A program made the translations under genes and the position numbers. The notes under the pieces were generated by a model that was given only the letters and a program-made list of their open reading frames with translations, was not told the origin of the DNA and searched no databases. A stretch of DNA of 64,000 nucleotides from Aeromicrobium phoceense. GTDB taxonomy: Bacteria; Actinomycetota; Actinomycetes; Propionibacteriales; Nocardioidaceae. The DNA lies in the NCBI RefSeq assembly GCF_013868155.1, contig NZ_JACEOG010000001.1, forward strand, positions 2,294,001-2,358,000, read 5' to 3'. Positions 1 to 9,407 of the stretch are shown here, piece after piece (the stretch's first letter is position 1; the number at the start of each line of letters is the position of its first letter).

Positions 1-118
1 CCCTGACGAGCTGGGAGTACACCCGCGACCTCGTGCCCGAGGGCGGCTCCACCCACCACGTGCTGTGGGCGAAGCACCCCGGACCCGTCGTCGACCGCGT
101 GGTGCGATGGTGGACCGA

Positions 119-2974
<2,856 letters not shown>

Positions 2975-3002
2975 GGGCGGGGCTCCGAGGGCTCGACGAC
3001 AA

Positions 3003-3131
3003 GGCCCTCCCCCTCTGTCGTCGTGCCGGTGGCACGCCTTCAGAGTCGCCTGTGACGTACGGTCCTGTGGCCTGAGAGGTTCCGGGGAGGAATTGCCCCT
3101 TCGGCGCCCTGGGACGGGACTCTCCCGTACG
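3003..3131 (-). promoter_or_regulatory. Glycine riboswitch upstream of gcvP
   Basis: Read on the minus strand, the leader has the glycine aptamer signature: GGGAGAGTCCC, then GCGCCGAAGGGGCAA, then AACCTCTCAGGCCACAGGAC. The ends pair as GTACGG (around 3130) with CCGTAC (around 3056), which closes P1. Only one full aptamer is visible (3056-3131). The roughly 50 nt downstream contain a small CGTGCC/GGCACG hairpin and a GACAGAGGGGGAGG stretch, compatible with the 3' ghost aptamer of type-1 singlet riboswitches. The gene controlled is gcvP, whose ATG is at 2974. In this family glycine binding normally switches expression on; the direction here is inferred. Confidence 0.9.
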
Positions 3132-3154
3132 GGTCGAACGGCGTGACCAGCCTA

Positions 3155-3172
3155 CCCCGAGCGATGTCGGGG
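3155..3172 (-). terminator. Candidate hairpin between the MerR gene and the gcvP leader
   Basis: CCCCGA and TCGGGG form a 6-bp GC-rich stem around a 6-nt loop, 17 bp past the MerR stop codon at 3189-3191. There is no U-tract. It could stop transcripts of the MerR gene before the gcvP leader, or lie within the gcvP promoter region. Confidence 0.35.
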
Positions 3173-3188
3173 CGGGGCGGAGCGTCCG

Positions 3189-3761
3189 TCAGTTGGCCTT
3201 GCGGGCGCGGCGCTGCGACAGCTCGTCGCCGGCGACCGGGACGTCGGCCTCGGCGCGCTCGGTGGGCAGCTCGTGGAGCGAGCCCTCGATCTCCTTCCAC
3301 ACACCGCCGATGGCGATGCCGAAGACGCCCTGACCGCCCTGGAGCAGGTCGACGATCTCGGTGGCGGAGCGGCACTCGTAGACGCTGGCGCCGTCGCTCA
3401 TGAGGGTGACCTGCGTGAGGTCTTCGGTGCCGCGCTCGCGGAGGTGGTCGATCGCGGTGCGGATCTGCTGGAGCGAGACACCGGCGTCGAGGAGACGCTT
3501 GATGATCTTGAGCAGCAGGATGTCCTTGAAGGAGTACAGGCGCGCGGTGCCCGAGCCGGTGGCCGAGCGGACCGTGGGCTCGACCAGGCCGGTGCGGGCC
3601 CAGTAGTCGAGCTGGCGGTAGGTGATGCCGGCGGCGTTGCACGCGGTCGGACCGCGGAACCCCGTGTCCTGGGGCATGGGCGCGAGGTCGTCGTCGAACA
3701 GCAGGCCCTGGGCGCTGGCGTGTGCCTGCGCCTCCGCTGCCTCGTCACGAGGTTCGATCAT
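3189..3761 (-). CDS. MerR-family transcriptional regulator (Rv1830-like)
   Basis: This 190-residue protein has a winged-helix MerR DNA-binding domain at about residues 35-105. Visible signatures are GITYRQLDYWARTGLV, the wing ARLYSFKDILLLKIIKRLL and the helix GVSLQQIRTAIDHL. A C-terminal part of about 70 residues follows. It keeps the position of Rv1830 between the bifunctional nuclease gene and gcvP in mycobacteria, where the orthologue is linked to growth and cell division. I chose ATG 3761 because AGGAAGG lies about 8 nt upstream. An upstream ATG at 3800 is in frame but has no good ribosome site. The gene is separated from the nuclease gene by 138 bp that contain candidate operators. Confidence 0.88.
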   Translation of the reverse strand: MIEPRDEAAEAQAHASAQGLLFDDDLAPMPQDTGFRGPTACNAAGITYRQLDYWARTGLVEPTVRSATGSGTARLYSFKDILLLKIIKRLLDAGVSLQQIRTAIDHLRERGTEDLTQVTLMSDGASVYECRSATEIVDLLQGGQGVFGIAIGGVWKEIEGSLHELPTERAEADVPVAGDELSQRRARKAN

Positions 3762-3836
3762 GTTCACGCCTTCCTGGCGGCCGGTGGACCGGCCTCCCAC
3801 AACAAGAGAACCACACCACTGTGGTCTTGCGTACCC

Positions 3837-3851
3837 TCAAGTTAGACGTGA
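3837..3851. promoter_or_regulatory. Candidate MerR-type operator TCAAGT-N5-GTGA
   Basis: TCAAGTTAGACGTGA lies upstream of the Rv1830-like gene, 76 bp before its ATG. It matches the two sites in front of garA (TCAAGTAGAGCTTGA and TCAAGTGGGGGTTCA) in the first six bases and in the outer inverted symmetry. MerR proteins bind such dyads within promoters; the regulator is inferred. Confidence 0.45.
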
Positions 3852-3899
3852 GAGTCTCTCGACGCACGCACCGCCGCGCGTGTCGGCGGGTAAAAAGTC

Positions 3900-3914
3900 T
3901 CAACCCTCACTTGA
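3900..3914 (-). promoter_or_regulatory. Candidate MerR-type operator overlapping the nuclease stop codon
   Basis: On the minus strand this reads TCAAGTGAGGGTTGA, a TCAAGT-N5-TTGA dyad. It covers the last codons and stop codon of the bifunctional nuclease gene, 63 bp from the second dyad at 3837. Because it overlaps coding sequence, the match could be partly fortuitous, but it is the closest relative of the garA site at 5571. Confidence 0.4.
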
Positions 3915-4379
3915 AGGCTTCTCGAAGTCCTCGGGATCGACGTGGTCGAGGAACTCACGGAACTGCTCGACCTGCTCGTCCTCGTCGGGCGTCTGCGCGA
4001 AGCCGGCGACGTCGAGGACGTCCTCGGCACACACCACCCGGACTCCCGTGCGCAGGGCCAGCGCGATCGAGTCGGACGGGCGGGCGTCGACCACCGCTCC
4101 CCCGGCGAAGGCCAGCTCGGCGTAGAAGACGCCGTCGCGCACGTCGACGATCCGCACCTCGGTCAGCTCGTCGCCGAGGCCCTCGATGATCGAGGCCATC
4201 AGGGCGTGCGTCGGAGGCCGCGGGGCCACGGTGCCCTGCTGGGCGAACGCGATGGCCGAGGCCTCGATCGCGCCGACCCAGATCGGCAGGTAGCGCGTGC
4301 CCTCGCGTTCGCGCAGCAGGACCAGCGGCTGGTTGGTGGGCATCTCCACCCGGACTCCGACGATGTCGAGTTCGCGCAC
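3900..4379 (-). CDS. Bifunctional nuclease (BFN, DUF151) family protein
   Basis: This 159-residue protein starts at GTG 4379, with GGGGAGG 5 nt upstream. The single BFN domain covers roughly residues 1-130. It shows the family core REGTRYLPIWVGAIEASAIA, then THALMASIIEGLG, and the conserved DARPSDSIALALRTGVRV. Family members have been described as having DNase/RNase activity or acting in redox and stress responses; the physiological substrate is unclear. The acidic tail DEDEQVEQFREFLDHVDPEDFEKPS is lineage-typical. It sits 13 bp after ftsR and corresponds in position to Rv1829. Longer in-frame readings upstream fall inside ftsR and are unlikely. Confidence 0.9.
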   Translation of the reverse strand: MRELDIVGVRVEMPTNQPLVLLREREGTRYLPIWVGAIEASAIAFAQQGTVAPRPPTHALMASIIEGLGDELTEVRIVDVRDGVFYAELAFAGGAVVDARPSDSIALALRTGVRVVCAEDVLDVAGFAQTPDEDEQVEQFREFLDHVDPEDFEKPSSEG

Positions 4380-4392
4380 GGCGACCTCCCCG

Positions 4393-5109
4393 TCAGGAAC
4401 GCAGGCCGGCGCGCACGAGCACCGTGTGCAGGCGCACGGTGAGCGCGGCCAGCTCGGCGAGGGTGGCGGCGGCACCGGACTGCTGGCGGGTGGCCGGCGG
4501 GACGACCTGGTCGAGCAGGCCCAGCTCGCGGTCGGCGGCGCTGCGGAAGCCGCGCAGGTGCCGCGGCTCGAGACCCAGCTCGGCCAGCTGGCCCACGAGG
4601 GACGCGACGACGAGGTCGTCGGTGTCGTAGTACCGCTGGTTGGGGCGGCGACGGATCAGCTCGAACTCCTCGACCTGGTCGAGGGTCTGCGCGTCGATCC
4701 CGGCGGCGTCCATCAGCTCCTCGCGGGTCATGCGGGTGGCCCCGCCGCCCTCGGTGACCGACTGCGGCGTGGGCGTGCCGTCGGCGGCGAGCGTCACCTG
4801 CGGCACGCGCAGGGTGGCGCGCAGCTCGGTGTCGGGCACCTCGCCGGAGTCCATCTGGTCGAGGACCTGCCGGATGTGGCTCAGCGGCCAGTACCGGTCC
4901 TTCTGCATGCGCAGCACGAATCGCAGCCGCTCGACGTCGCCGTAGCTGAACTTGCGGTAGCCCGAGGGCGTGCGGCGCGGCTCGACGAGACCCTGCTCGT
5001 CGTAGTAGCGGATGCGGCTCTGCGAGATGTCGGGGAACTCGCCGGAGAGCTCGGCGATCACCTGGGAGATGCCGAGCAGCGGTTCGCGCCCGGCCTCACT
5101 CGTGGTCAC
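4393..5109 (-). CDS. ftsR: MerR-family regulator FtsR
   Basis: This 238-residue protein is the orthologue by position of Rv1828 and of corynebacterial FtsR, an activator of ftsZ. The N-terminal MerR domain reads GISQVIAELSGEFPDISQSRIRYYDEQGLV, then RTPSGYRKFSYGDVERLRFVLRMQKDRYWPLSHIRQVL. A second helical winged region around residues 135-200 (MDAAGIDAQTLDQVEEFEL, then RYYDTDDLVVASLVGQLAELGL) is typical of this subfamily. The GTG start at 5109 overlaps the garA stop codon (GTGA), so the two are translationally coupled. The dyads upstream of garA would then control this gene as well, which fits autoregulation. Confidence 0.9.
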   Translation of the reverse strand: MTTSEAGREPLLGISQVIAELSGEFPDISQSRIRYYDEQGLVEPRRTPSGYRKFSYGDVERLRFVLRMQKDRYWPLSHIRQVLDQMDSGEVPDTELRATLRVPQVTLAADGTPTPQSVTEGGGATRMTREELMDAAGIDAQTLDQVEEFELIRRRPNQRYYDTDDLVVASLVGQLAELGLEPRHLRGFRSAADRELGLLDQVVPPATRQQSGAAATLAELAALTVRLHTVLVRAGLRS

Positions 5110-5531
5110 TGACCACCTTCGGAGGCCACGGTGCCGGGAAAGTAGATGAGGCGGTACTTGCCGAGCTGGACCTCGTCGCCGCCCGCGAGCGGGATGTCCC
5201 CGTCGATCCGGTCGCGGTTGACGTAGGTGCCGTTCAGGCTGCCCAGGTCGGTGACGACGTACCCGCTCCCGCGGCGCGAGAAGGTCGCGTGACGGCGGGA
5301 GACGCTGATGTCGTCGAGGAAGATGTCGCTCGAGGGGTGGCGGCCGGCCGAGACGACGTCCTGGTCGAGCAGGAAGCGCGAGCCGGCGTCGGGGCCGCGC
5401 TGCACGAGGAGCATCGCGTTGCCGACCTGCAGGTTCTCGACCGCGAACACGTCGCCGGCCGACATCTCCTCGGTGTCGGCGTCGATGACCGGGATGAAGT
5501 TCGTCTCATCGAAACCGTCCGGCGTCGTCAC
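5106..5531 (-). CDS. garA: FHA-domain protein GarA/OdhI
   Basis: This is a forkhead-associated protein of 141 residues (GTG 5531; an in-frame TTG at 5540 is an alternative). The FHA core is clear at about residues 40-130: DAGSRFLLDQDVVSAGRHPSSDIFL, then SVSRRHATF, then VTDLGSLNGTYVNR. In mycobacteria and corynebacteria this protein inhibits 2-oxoglutarate dehydrogenase and tunes glutamate metabolism. There, phosphorylation of an N-terminal ETTS threonine by Ser/Thr kinases makes it bind its own FHA domain. The N-terminus here reads IPVIDADTEEMSAGDVF and lacks ETTS. The neighbours gcvH and ftsR are the usual ones. Confidence 0.92.
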   Translation of the reverse strand: MTTPDGFDETNFIPVIDADTEEMSAGDVFAVENLQVGNAMLLVQRGPDAGSRFLLDQDVVSAGRHPSSDIFLDDISVSRRHATFSRRGSGYVVTDLGSLNGTYVNRDRIDGDIPLAGGDEVQLGKYRLIYFPGTVASEGGQ

Positions 5532-5547
5532 CGCGATCAACTCCGTC

Positions 5548-5585
5548 TCAAGTAGAGCTTGAAGGTTTGCTCAAGTGGGGGTTCA
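5548..5585. promoter_or_regulatory. Two tandem MerR-type operators upstream of garA
   Basis: TCAAGTAGAGCTTGA (5548-5562) and TCAAGTGGGGGTTCA (5571-5585) lie 23 bp apart, start to start, in the 96-bp gap between gcvH and garA. Both are dyads beginning TCAAGT and ending TTGA or TTCA. Related dyads occur at 3837 and 3900. FtsR, encoded by the second gene of the operon, or the Rv1830-like protein are the obvious candidate binders; this is inference. Confidence 0.55.
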
Positions 5586-5627
5586 AAGTTCCTTCGACCC
5601 CAAACCTAACACCCGCGACCCGACCGG

Positions 5628-6005
5628 TCAGCCGGTCACCAGAGCCGAGTACGCCTCGGCCGTGAGCAGGCCCGACGTGACGTCGTCCTCGCTCGTGCGG
5701 ACCTTCAGGAGCCACCCCTCGCCGTAGGGATCGGAGTTGATCACCTCGGGGGTCGCCTCGAGCGCGTCGTTGCGGGCGATGACCTCGCCGGAGACCGGCG
5801 TGAAGACGTCGGAGACCGACTTGGTGGACTCCAGCTCGCCGACGACGGTGCCGCCGTCCACGGACTCGCCCTCGGCGGGCAGGTCGACGTACACGATGTC
5901 GCCGAGCTGGTCCTGCGCGAAGTCGGTGATGCCGATGATGGCGACGTCGCCCTCGACGCGCACCCACTCGTGCTCGGCGCTGTAGAACAGGTCCTCAGGA
6001 ATCAT
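5628..6005 (-). CDS. gcvH: Glycine cleavage system H protein
   Basis: This 125-residue protein matches the usual GcvH length. It shuttles the lipoyl-bound aminomethyl group between the P, T and L proteins. The lipoyl-carrier hammerhead is complete: EDLFYSAEHEWVRVEGDVAI at the N-terminus, GDIVYVDLPAEG, and the lipoylation motif VGELESTKSVSDVFTPVSGE, in which the lysine of ESTKS is the modified residue. The ATG at 6005 follows GAAGATGGAGGA. It lies 23 bp after the DUF881 gene and 96 bp before garA, so it is probably cotranscribed with the upstream membrane-protein genes. Confidence 0.97.
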   Translation of the reverse strand: MIPEDLFYSAEHEWVRVEGDVAIIGITDFAQDQLGDIVYVDLPAEGESVDGGTVVGELESTKSVSDVFTPVSGEVIARNDALEATPEVINSDPYGEGWLLKVRTSEDDVTSGLLTAEAYSALVTG

Positions 6006-6028
6006 GCTCGTCCTCCATCTTCAGGCGA

Positions 6029-6718
6029 TCAGTCGTTCGCGGGTCGAGCGTACTGGGGCTCGGGGGCGTCAGCCACAGCGGTCACACGCAGGCGCTGGCG
6101 CTTCTCGACCGAGACGTCTCCCCCGCGGCTCTCGACGCGATCGGCGAGCCCGCCGCGGAAGGTGACGGCGTCGGCGAGCGTCTCGGGGTCGCCGATCACC
6201 TCCATCACGTACGGGGGCTTGAGCACGCGGCCGCTGACGCGGCCCCCGGCGTCGTCGTCGAGGAACCAGGTCTGGGCCACCACGCGGGCCACGCCGTTCA
6301 GGGCGATGACCTCGGCGCCGGCGTCACGCATCTCCTGCACCGCGTCGAGCAGGACCGAGGCCGTGACCGCGCCCGCCGGGGCGGTGATCGAGATCTCGAT
6401 GCCCGATCCCTCGGCACCGACGGTGCCGGCGAGAATCGCCAGGGAGTTGGCGCGCTCGACCGCGGCCTTGCGGGCCTCGGCGGAGCTCTCGCTGGAGTCG
6501 CGCAGGTCGTCGCGGGACCCACGCAGGGTCTCGATCTGCTGCGACAGCCGCGTGTTGGTCGCGTCGAGCGACTTGAGCAGCTCGGCCAGCTCGACGCCAC
6601 GCACCCCGCTGAAGTCGTCGGTCTCGTCGTCCTGGCTCCACTGCACCGTCATGGTGAAGGCCAGCAGGCCCACGAGGAGCGCCACGATCCAGGCCGAGCG
6701 GCTGCGGAGGTCACGCAT
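6029..6718 (-). CDS. DUF881 family membrane-anchored protein (second copy)
   Basis: The protein has 229 residues. An N-terminal transmembrane segment at about residues 8-25 (WIVALLVGLLAFTMTVQW) is followed by a coiled region (LLKSLDATNTRLSQQIETLR) and the DUF881 domain, GTVGAEGSGIEISITAPAGA through IALNGVARVVAQTWFLDD. DUF881 proteins flank sbp in actinobacteria; their biochemical role is unknown. The start overlaps the sbp stop by 8 bp. It corresponds to Rv1825. The domain probably lies outside the membrane, judging from the single N-terminal anchor. Confidence 0.9.
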   Translation of the reverse strand: MRDLRSRSAWIVALLVGLLAFTMTVQWSQDDETDDFSGVRGVELAELLKSLDATNTRLSQQIETLRGSRDDLRDSSESSAEARKAAVERANSLAILAGTVGAEGSGIEISITAPAGAVTASVLLDAVQEMRDAGAEVIALNGVARVVAQTWFLDDDAGGRVSGRVLKPPYVMEVIGDPETLADAVTFRGGLADRVESRGGDVSVEKRQRLRVTAVADAPEPQYARPAND

Positions 6719-7043
6719 GGAAGATCAGCCTGCGGATGGCGGCGGAGTTGGCGAAGATCCGGATGCCCAGGACGACGATGACGCCGGTGGACAGCTGCGA
6801 GCCCACGCCCAGCTGGTCGCCCAGGAACACCATGAGCGACGCGATGGCCACGTTCGACACGAAGGAGACCACGAAGACGCGGTCGTCGAAGCGACCCTCG
6901 AGGAACGCGCGCGCGGCTCCGAGCACGGCGTCGAGCGCGGCGATGATGGCGATCGGCACGTACGGCTGGAGCGCGGTGGGCACCGTGGGCTGCAGCACGA
7001 GGCCGATCGTGACACCCACCACGAGACCGATGACCGGGATCAC
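6711..7043 (-). CDS. sbp: Small basic protein Sbp (DUF1290)
   Basis: This is an integral membrane protein of 110 residues with three to four hydrophobic segments, the usual size for DUF1290. Visible family parts are MIPVIGLVVGVTIGLVL, then PIAIIAALDAVLGAARAFLEGRFDD and GDQLGVGSQLSTGVIVVLGIR. It is sandwiched between two DUF881 genes with overlapping start and stop codons on both sides (4 bp and 8 bp), as at Rv1823-Rv1825. The family is found near division and sporulation genes in Gram-positive bacteria; its function is not established. Confidence 0.92.
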   Translation of the reverse strand: MIPVIGLVVGVTIGLVLQPTVPTALQPYVPIAIIAALDAVLGAARAFLEGRFDDRVFVVSFVSNVAIASLMVFLGDQLGVGSQLSTGVIVVLGIRIFANSAAIRRLIFHA

Positions 7044-7843
7044 GAAGCGCTCCTCCTCAGGGGTTCGGCCGAGACCCTCAGCCGCGACTCAGGCGCAGCG
7101 GGCAGCTCGACATCGTCTGATCCTCGCACGGCGAACCTGATGCCATCGGCTTCGGCACGCGCGGCCAGGTAGCGGCCCGACGGCCCCTGCTCCCACTGGT
7201 TCTCGAGGGTCTCCTGGTCGCCGATCGCCTCGATCACGACGGGTTCGGTGACCGATCGGTAGTTCACGGTGATCGCCTCGCCCGCCGAGCGGATCGCCGA
7301 CGTCGACGTGAGCCGGTGCCCGCCGACGGCCACCGCCTCGGCGCCGGCCAGCCACAGGCCGTTCACGATGAGCTGGACGTCGCTGTCGGAGAGCTCGCCG
7401 CCGGGCCGGTCCTCGTTGGCGGACGACTCCACCGTGAGCTCGATGCCCGGGCCGACGACCGCCGTGGACCCGGCCGCGACGCGCAGCGCCTCCGTGCCGG
7501 GACCGTCGACGACGGACTCGGCCTGGAGGTCGGCGATCTCGCCCTGCAGCCCCTCGACGGTCTCCTGCTTGCTCGCGACGAGGTCCTCGCGCACGCGGAT
7601 GTTCTCGATCAGGGCGTTGCGCTCGACCTCGGTGGCCGGCCGGTCGATGCGGGTCTGGACGGCAGCCACGGTGATCATGAGTGCGAAGACCGCCACGGCG
7701 ACTCCGGCGAGCAGCTTCGAGACCTGGCCGGGCGCGGTGTCGTGGGCGGCGTAGTAGTCGTCGTCGAGCGCCGTGGCCGCGAGCCGGTCGAGGATCGACT
7801 CGGCCTCCCGGACGGAGGAGGCCTCGTCGGTCCGCTCGCTCAT
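7040..7843 (-). CDS. DUF881 family membrane-anchored protein (first copy)
   Basis: The protein has 267 residues from ATG 7843, which overlaps the pgsA stop by 4 bp (ATGA). A cytosolic N-terminus of about 45 residues precedes one transmembrane segment (LLAGVAVAVFALMITVAAVQT). It is followed by a coiled coil (VREDLVASKQETVEGLQGEI) and the DUF881 domain, with VGPGIELTVES and DVQLIVNGLWLAGAEAVAVG. It is a paralogue of the DUF881 gene at 6029-6718 and corresponds to Rv1823. A longer frame upstream runs inside pgsA and is not the start. Function unknown. Confidence 0.9.
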   Translation of the reverse strand: MSERTDEASSVREAESILDRLAATALDDDYYAAHDTAPGQVSKLLAGVAVAVFALMITVAAVQTRIDRPATEVERNALIENIRVREDLVASKQETVEGLQGEIADLQAESVVDGPGTEALRVAAGSTAVVGPGIELTVESSANEDRPGGELSDSDVQLIVNGLWLAGAEAVAVGGHRLTSTSAIRSAGEAITVNYRSVTEPVVIEAIGDQETLENQWEQGPSGRYLAARAEADGIRFAVRGSDDVELPAAPESRLRVSAEPLRRSAS

Positions 7844-8598
7844 CGCGACCGGGGGGTCGAGGCCAGCAGCCGCCGCACCTGCACGGCGTACAGGATGCCC
7901 GCCCACCAGTAGAGGCTGACGCCCCAGATGGTGAACGCCCAACCGAAGACGCGCGCGAGGTTGGCCACCGCGCCGTCACCGTCGCCGAGCAGCAGCAGCG
8001 GGAAGGCGTAGAGCAGTCCGGCGGTGGCGGCCTTGCCCAGGAAGTGCACCGGCAGGGCGCTGAAGCCGCGCGTGCGCAGGAACGGCACGAGGGAGAACAG
8101 CACCACGTCGCGCAGCGGCAGGATCACGGCGAGCCACCACGGGATGATGTCGCGCAGACCCAGGCCGACGACGACCGCGAGGATGTAGAGCCGGTCGGCC
8201 ACGGGGTCCAGGACCGCGCCGAGCCGGGTGGTCTTGCCGGTGGCGCGGGCGATCTTGCCGTCGAGGTAGTCGGTGATGCCCGAGACGACGAGCACGCCGA
8301 TGGCGAGCAGGTCCGCCTCGGGGACCAGCACGAGCCACAGGAAGACGGGAACCAGCAGGATCCTGATGGCGCTCAGCAGGTTGGGCACCGTGAACAGCTC
8401 GCCGCTGAGCGAGGGCTTCTCGGGCGTGGGCTCCTGCGCGGCCTTCGGCAGCGACTCGGGTCGCGCCTCGGGCGACGGTTCCACCGGGGCGGGGGCGGGA
8501 TCGGCTCGCTCGGAGCGCGAGTCGGCCTCGGAGGTCGCAGCGACCTCGATCTCCTCCTCGCCCTCGATCCGGCGAACGCGCTTGCCTGCCACGGCCAC
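7840..8598 (-). CDS. pgsA: CDP-alcohol phosphatidyltransferase (PgsA family)
   Basis: This is a 252-residue membrane enzyme that transfers a phosphatidyl group from CDP-diacylglycerol to an alcohol (glycerol-3-phosphate or a related acceptor). The CDP-alcohol signature is complete around residues 105-135: DGKIARATGKTTRLGAVLDP, then VADR, i.e. DG-x2-AR-x8-G-x3-D-x3-D. About five further hydrophobic segments follow. The first 65 or so residues are an acidic, proline/alanine-rich extension without similarity to the enzyme core. It heads the operon and matches Rv1822 (PgsA2) in position. Whether it makes phosphatidylglycerophosphate or cardiolipin cannot be told from sequence alone. Confidence 0.88.
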   Translation of the reverse strand: MAVAGKRVRRIEGEEEIEVAATSEADSRSERADPAPAPVEPSPEARPESLPKAAQEPTPEKPSLSGELFTVPNLLSAIRILLVPVFLWLVLVPEADLLAIGVLVVSGITDYLDGKIARATGKTTRLGAVLDPVADRLYILAVVVGLGLRDIIPWWLAVILPLRDVVLFSLVPFLRTRGFSALPVHFLGKAATAGLLYAFPLLLLGDGDGAVANLARVFGWAFTIWGVSLYWWAGILYAVQVRRLLASTPRSR

Positions 8599-8710
8599 AG
8601 CCTACCGGCGGGGGTCCCGCGATCCGGGCCGACCTTGCCTCGGGGAACACAACTGACAGACTGAGACTTGTACCCAACGAGGACTTCACTCACAACGACC
8701 AGGAGGACGC

Positions 8711-9328
8711 GTGGCCGACTACACCCTGCCCGATCTGCCCTACGACTACGGGGCACTGGATCCCCACATCTCCGGCAAGATCATGGAGCTGCACCACAGC
8801 AAGCACCACCAGAACTACGTCAACGGCCTCAACACCGCCCTCGAGAAGCTCGAGGAAGCGCGTTCGGTCCAGGAGTTCGGCACGATCAACCTGCTCGAGA
8901 AGAACCTCGCGTTCAACCTCGGCGGCCACATCAACCACTCCATCTTCTGGAAGAACCTCTCGCCGGACGGTGGCGACAAGCCGACCGGTGAGCTGTCTGC
9001 TGCCATCGAGGACAACTTCGGCTCGTTCGACGCCTACCGGGCGCAGTTCGAGCAGGTCGCCCTCGGCATCCAGGGCTCGGGTTGGGCCATCACCGCGTGG
9101 GACACGCTGGGTCAGCGGCTGGTCATCGTCCAGCTCTACGACCAGCAGTCCAACATCCCGGCGACGCTGATCCCGATCTCCCAGCTCGACATGTGGGAGC
9201 ACGCGTTCTACCTCGACTACCTCAACGTCAAGGGCGACTACGTCAAGGCGTTCTGGAACATCGCGAACTGGGCCGACGCCCAGGAGCGCTTCACCGCGGC
9301 CACCAGCGGCGGCCAGATCCTCTTCTGA
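8711..9328 (+). CDS. sodA: Superoxide dismutase, Fe/Mn type
   Basis: This cytosolic enzyme of 205 residues, the usual length, converts superoxide to hydrogen peroxide and oxygen. The N-terminal helices carry [13 protein letters not shown] and [12 protein letters not shown] with the first two histidine ligands. The C-terminal domain carries [11 protein letters not shown] and the metal motif [19 protein letters not shown], which provides the Asp and third His ligands. GTG 8711 is preceded by AGGAGG. Metal preference (Fe or Mn) cannot be decided safely. The gene is monocistronic: it is transcribed away from the pgsA operon and followed by a strong bidirectional terminator. Confidence 0.97.
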   Translation: MADYTLPDLPYDYGALDPHISGKIMELHHSKHHQNYVNGLNTALEKLEEARSVQEFGTINLLEKNLAFNLGGHINHSIFWKNLSPDGGDKPTGELSAAIEDNFGSFDAYRAQFEQVALGIQGSGWAITAWDTLGQRLVIVQLYDQQSNIPATLIPISQLDMWEHAFYLDYLNVKGDYVKAFWNIANWADAQERFTAATSGGQILF

Positions 9329-9350
9329 CCCGCTGCCCCGGTCGGGGCGA

Positions 9351-9395
9351 ACCACACGACTGCCCGGTCACCGCGAGGTGACCGGGCAGTGGTGT
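9351..9395. terminator. Bidirectional terminator between sodA and ctaG/copD
   Basis: CTGCCCGGTCACC (9360-9372) pairs perfectly with GGTGACCGGGCAG (9377-9389) around a 4-nt loop. Outer ACCAC and GTGGT can extend the stem across a bulge. It lies between two convergent genes and can serve both. Confidence 0.85.
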
Positions 9396-9407
9396 GTCCG
9401 GGGTGCG

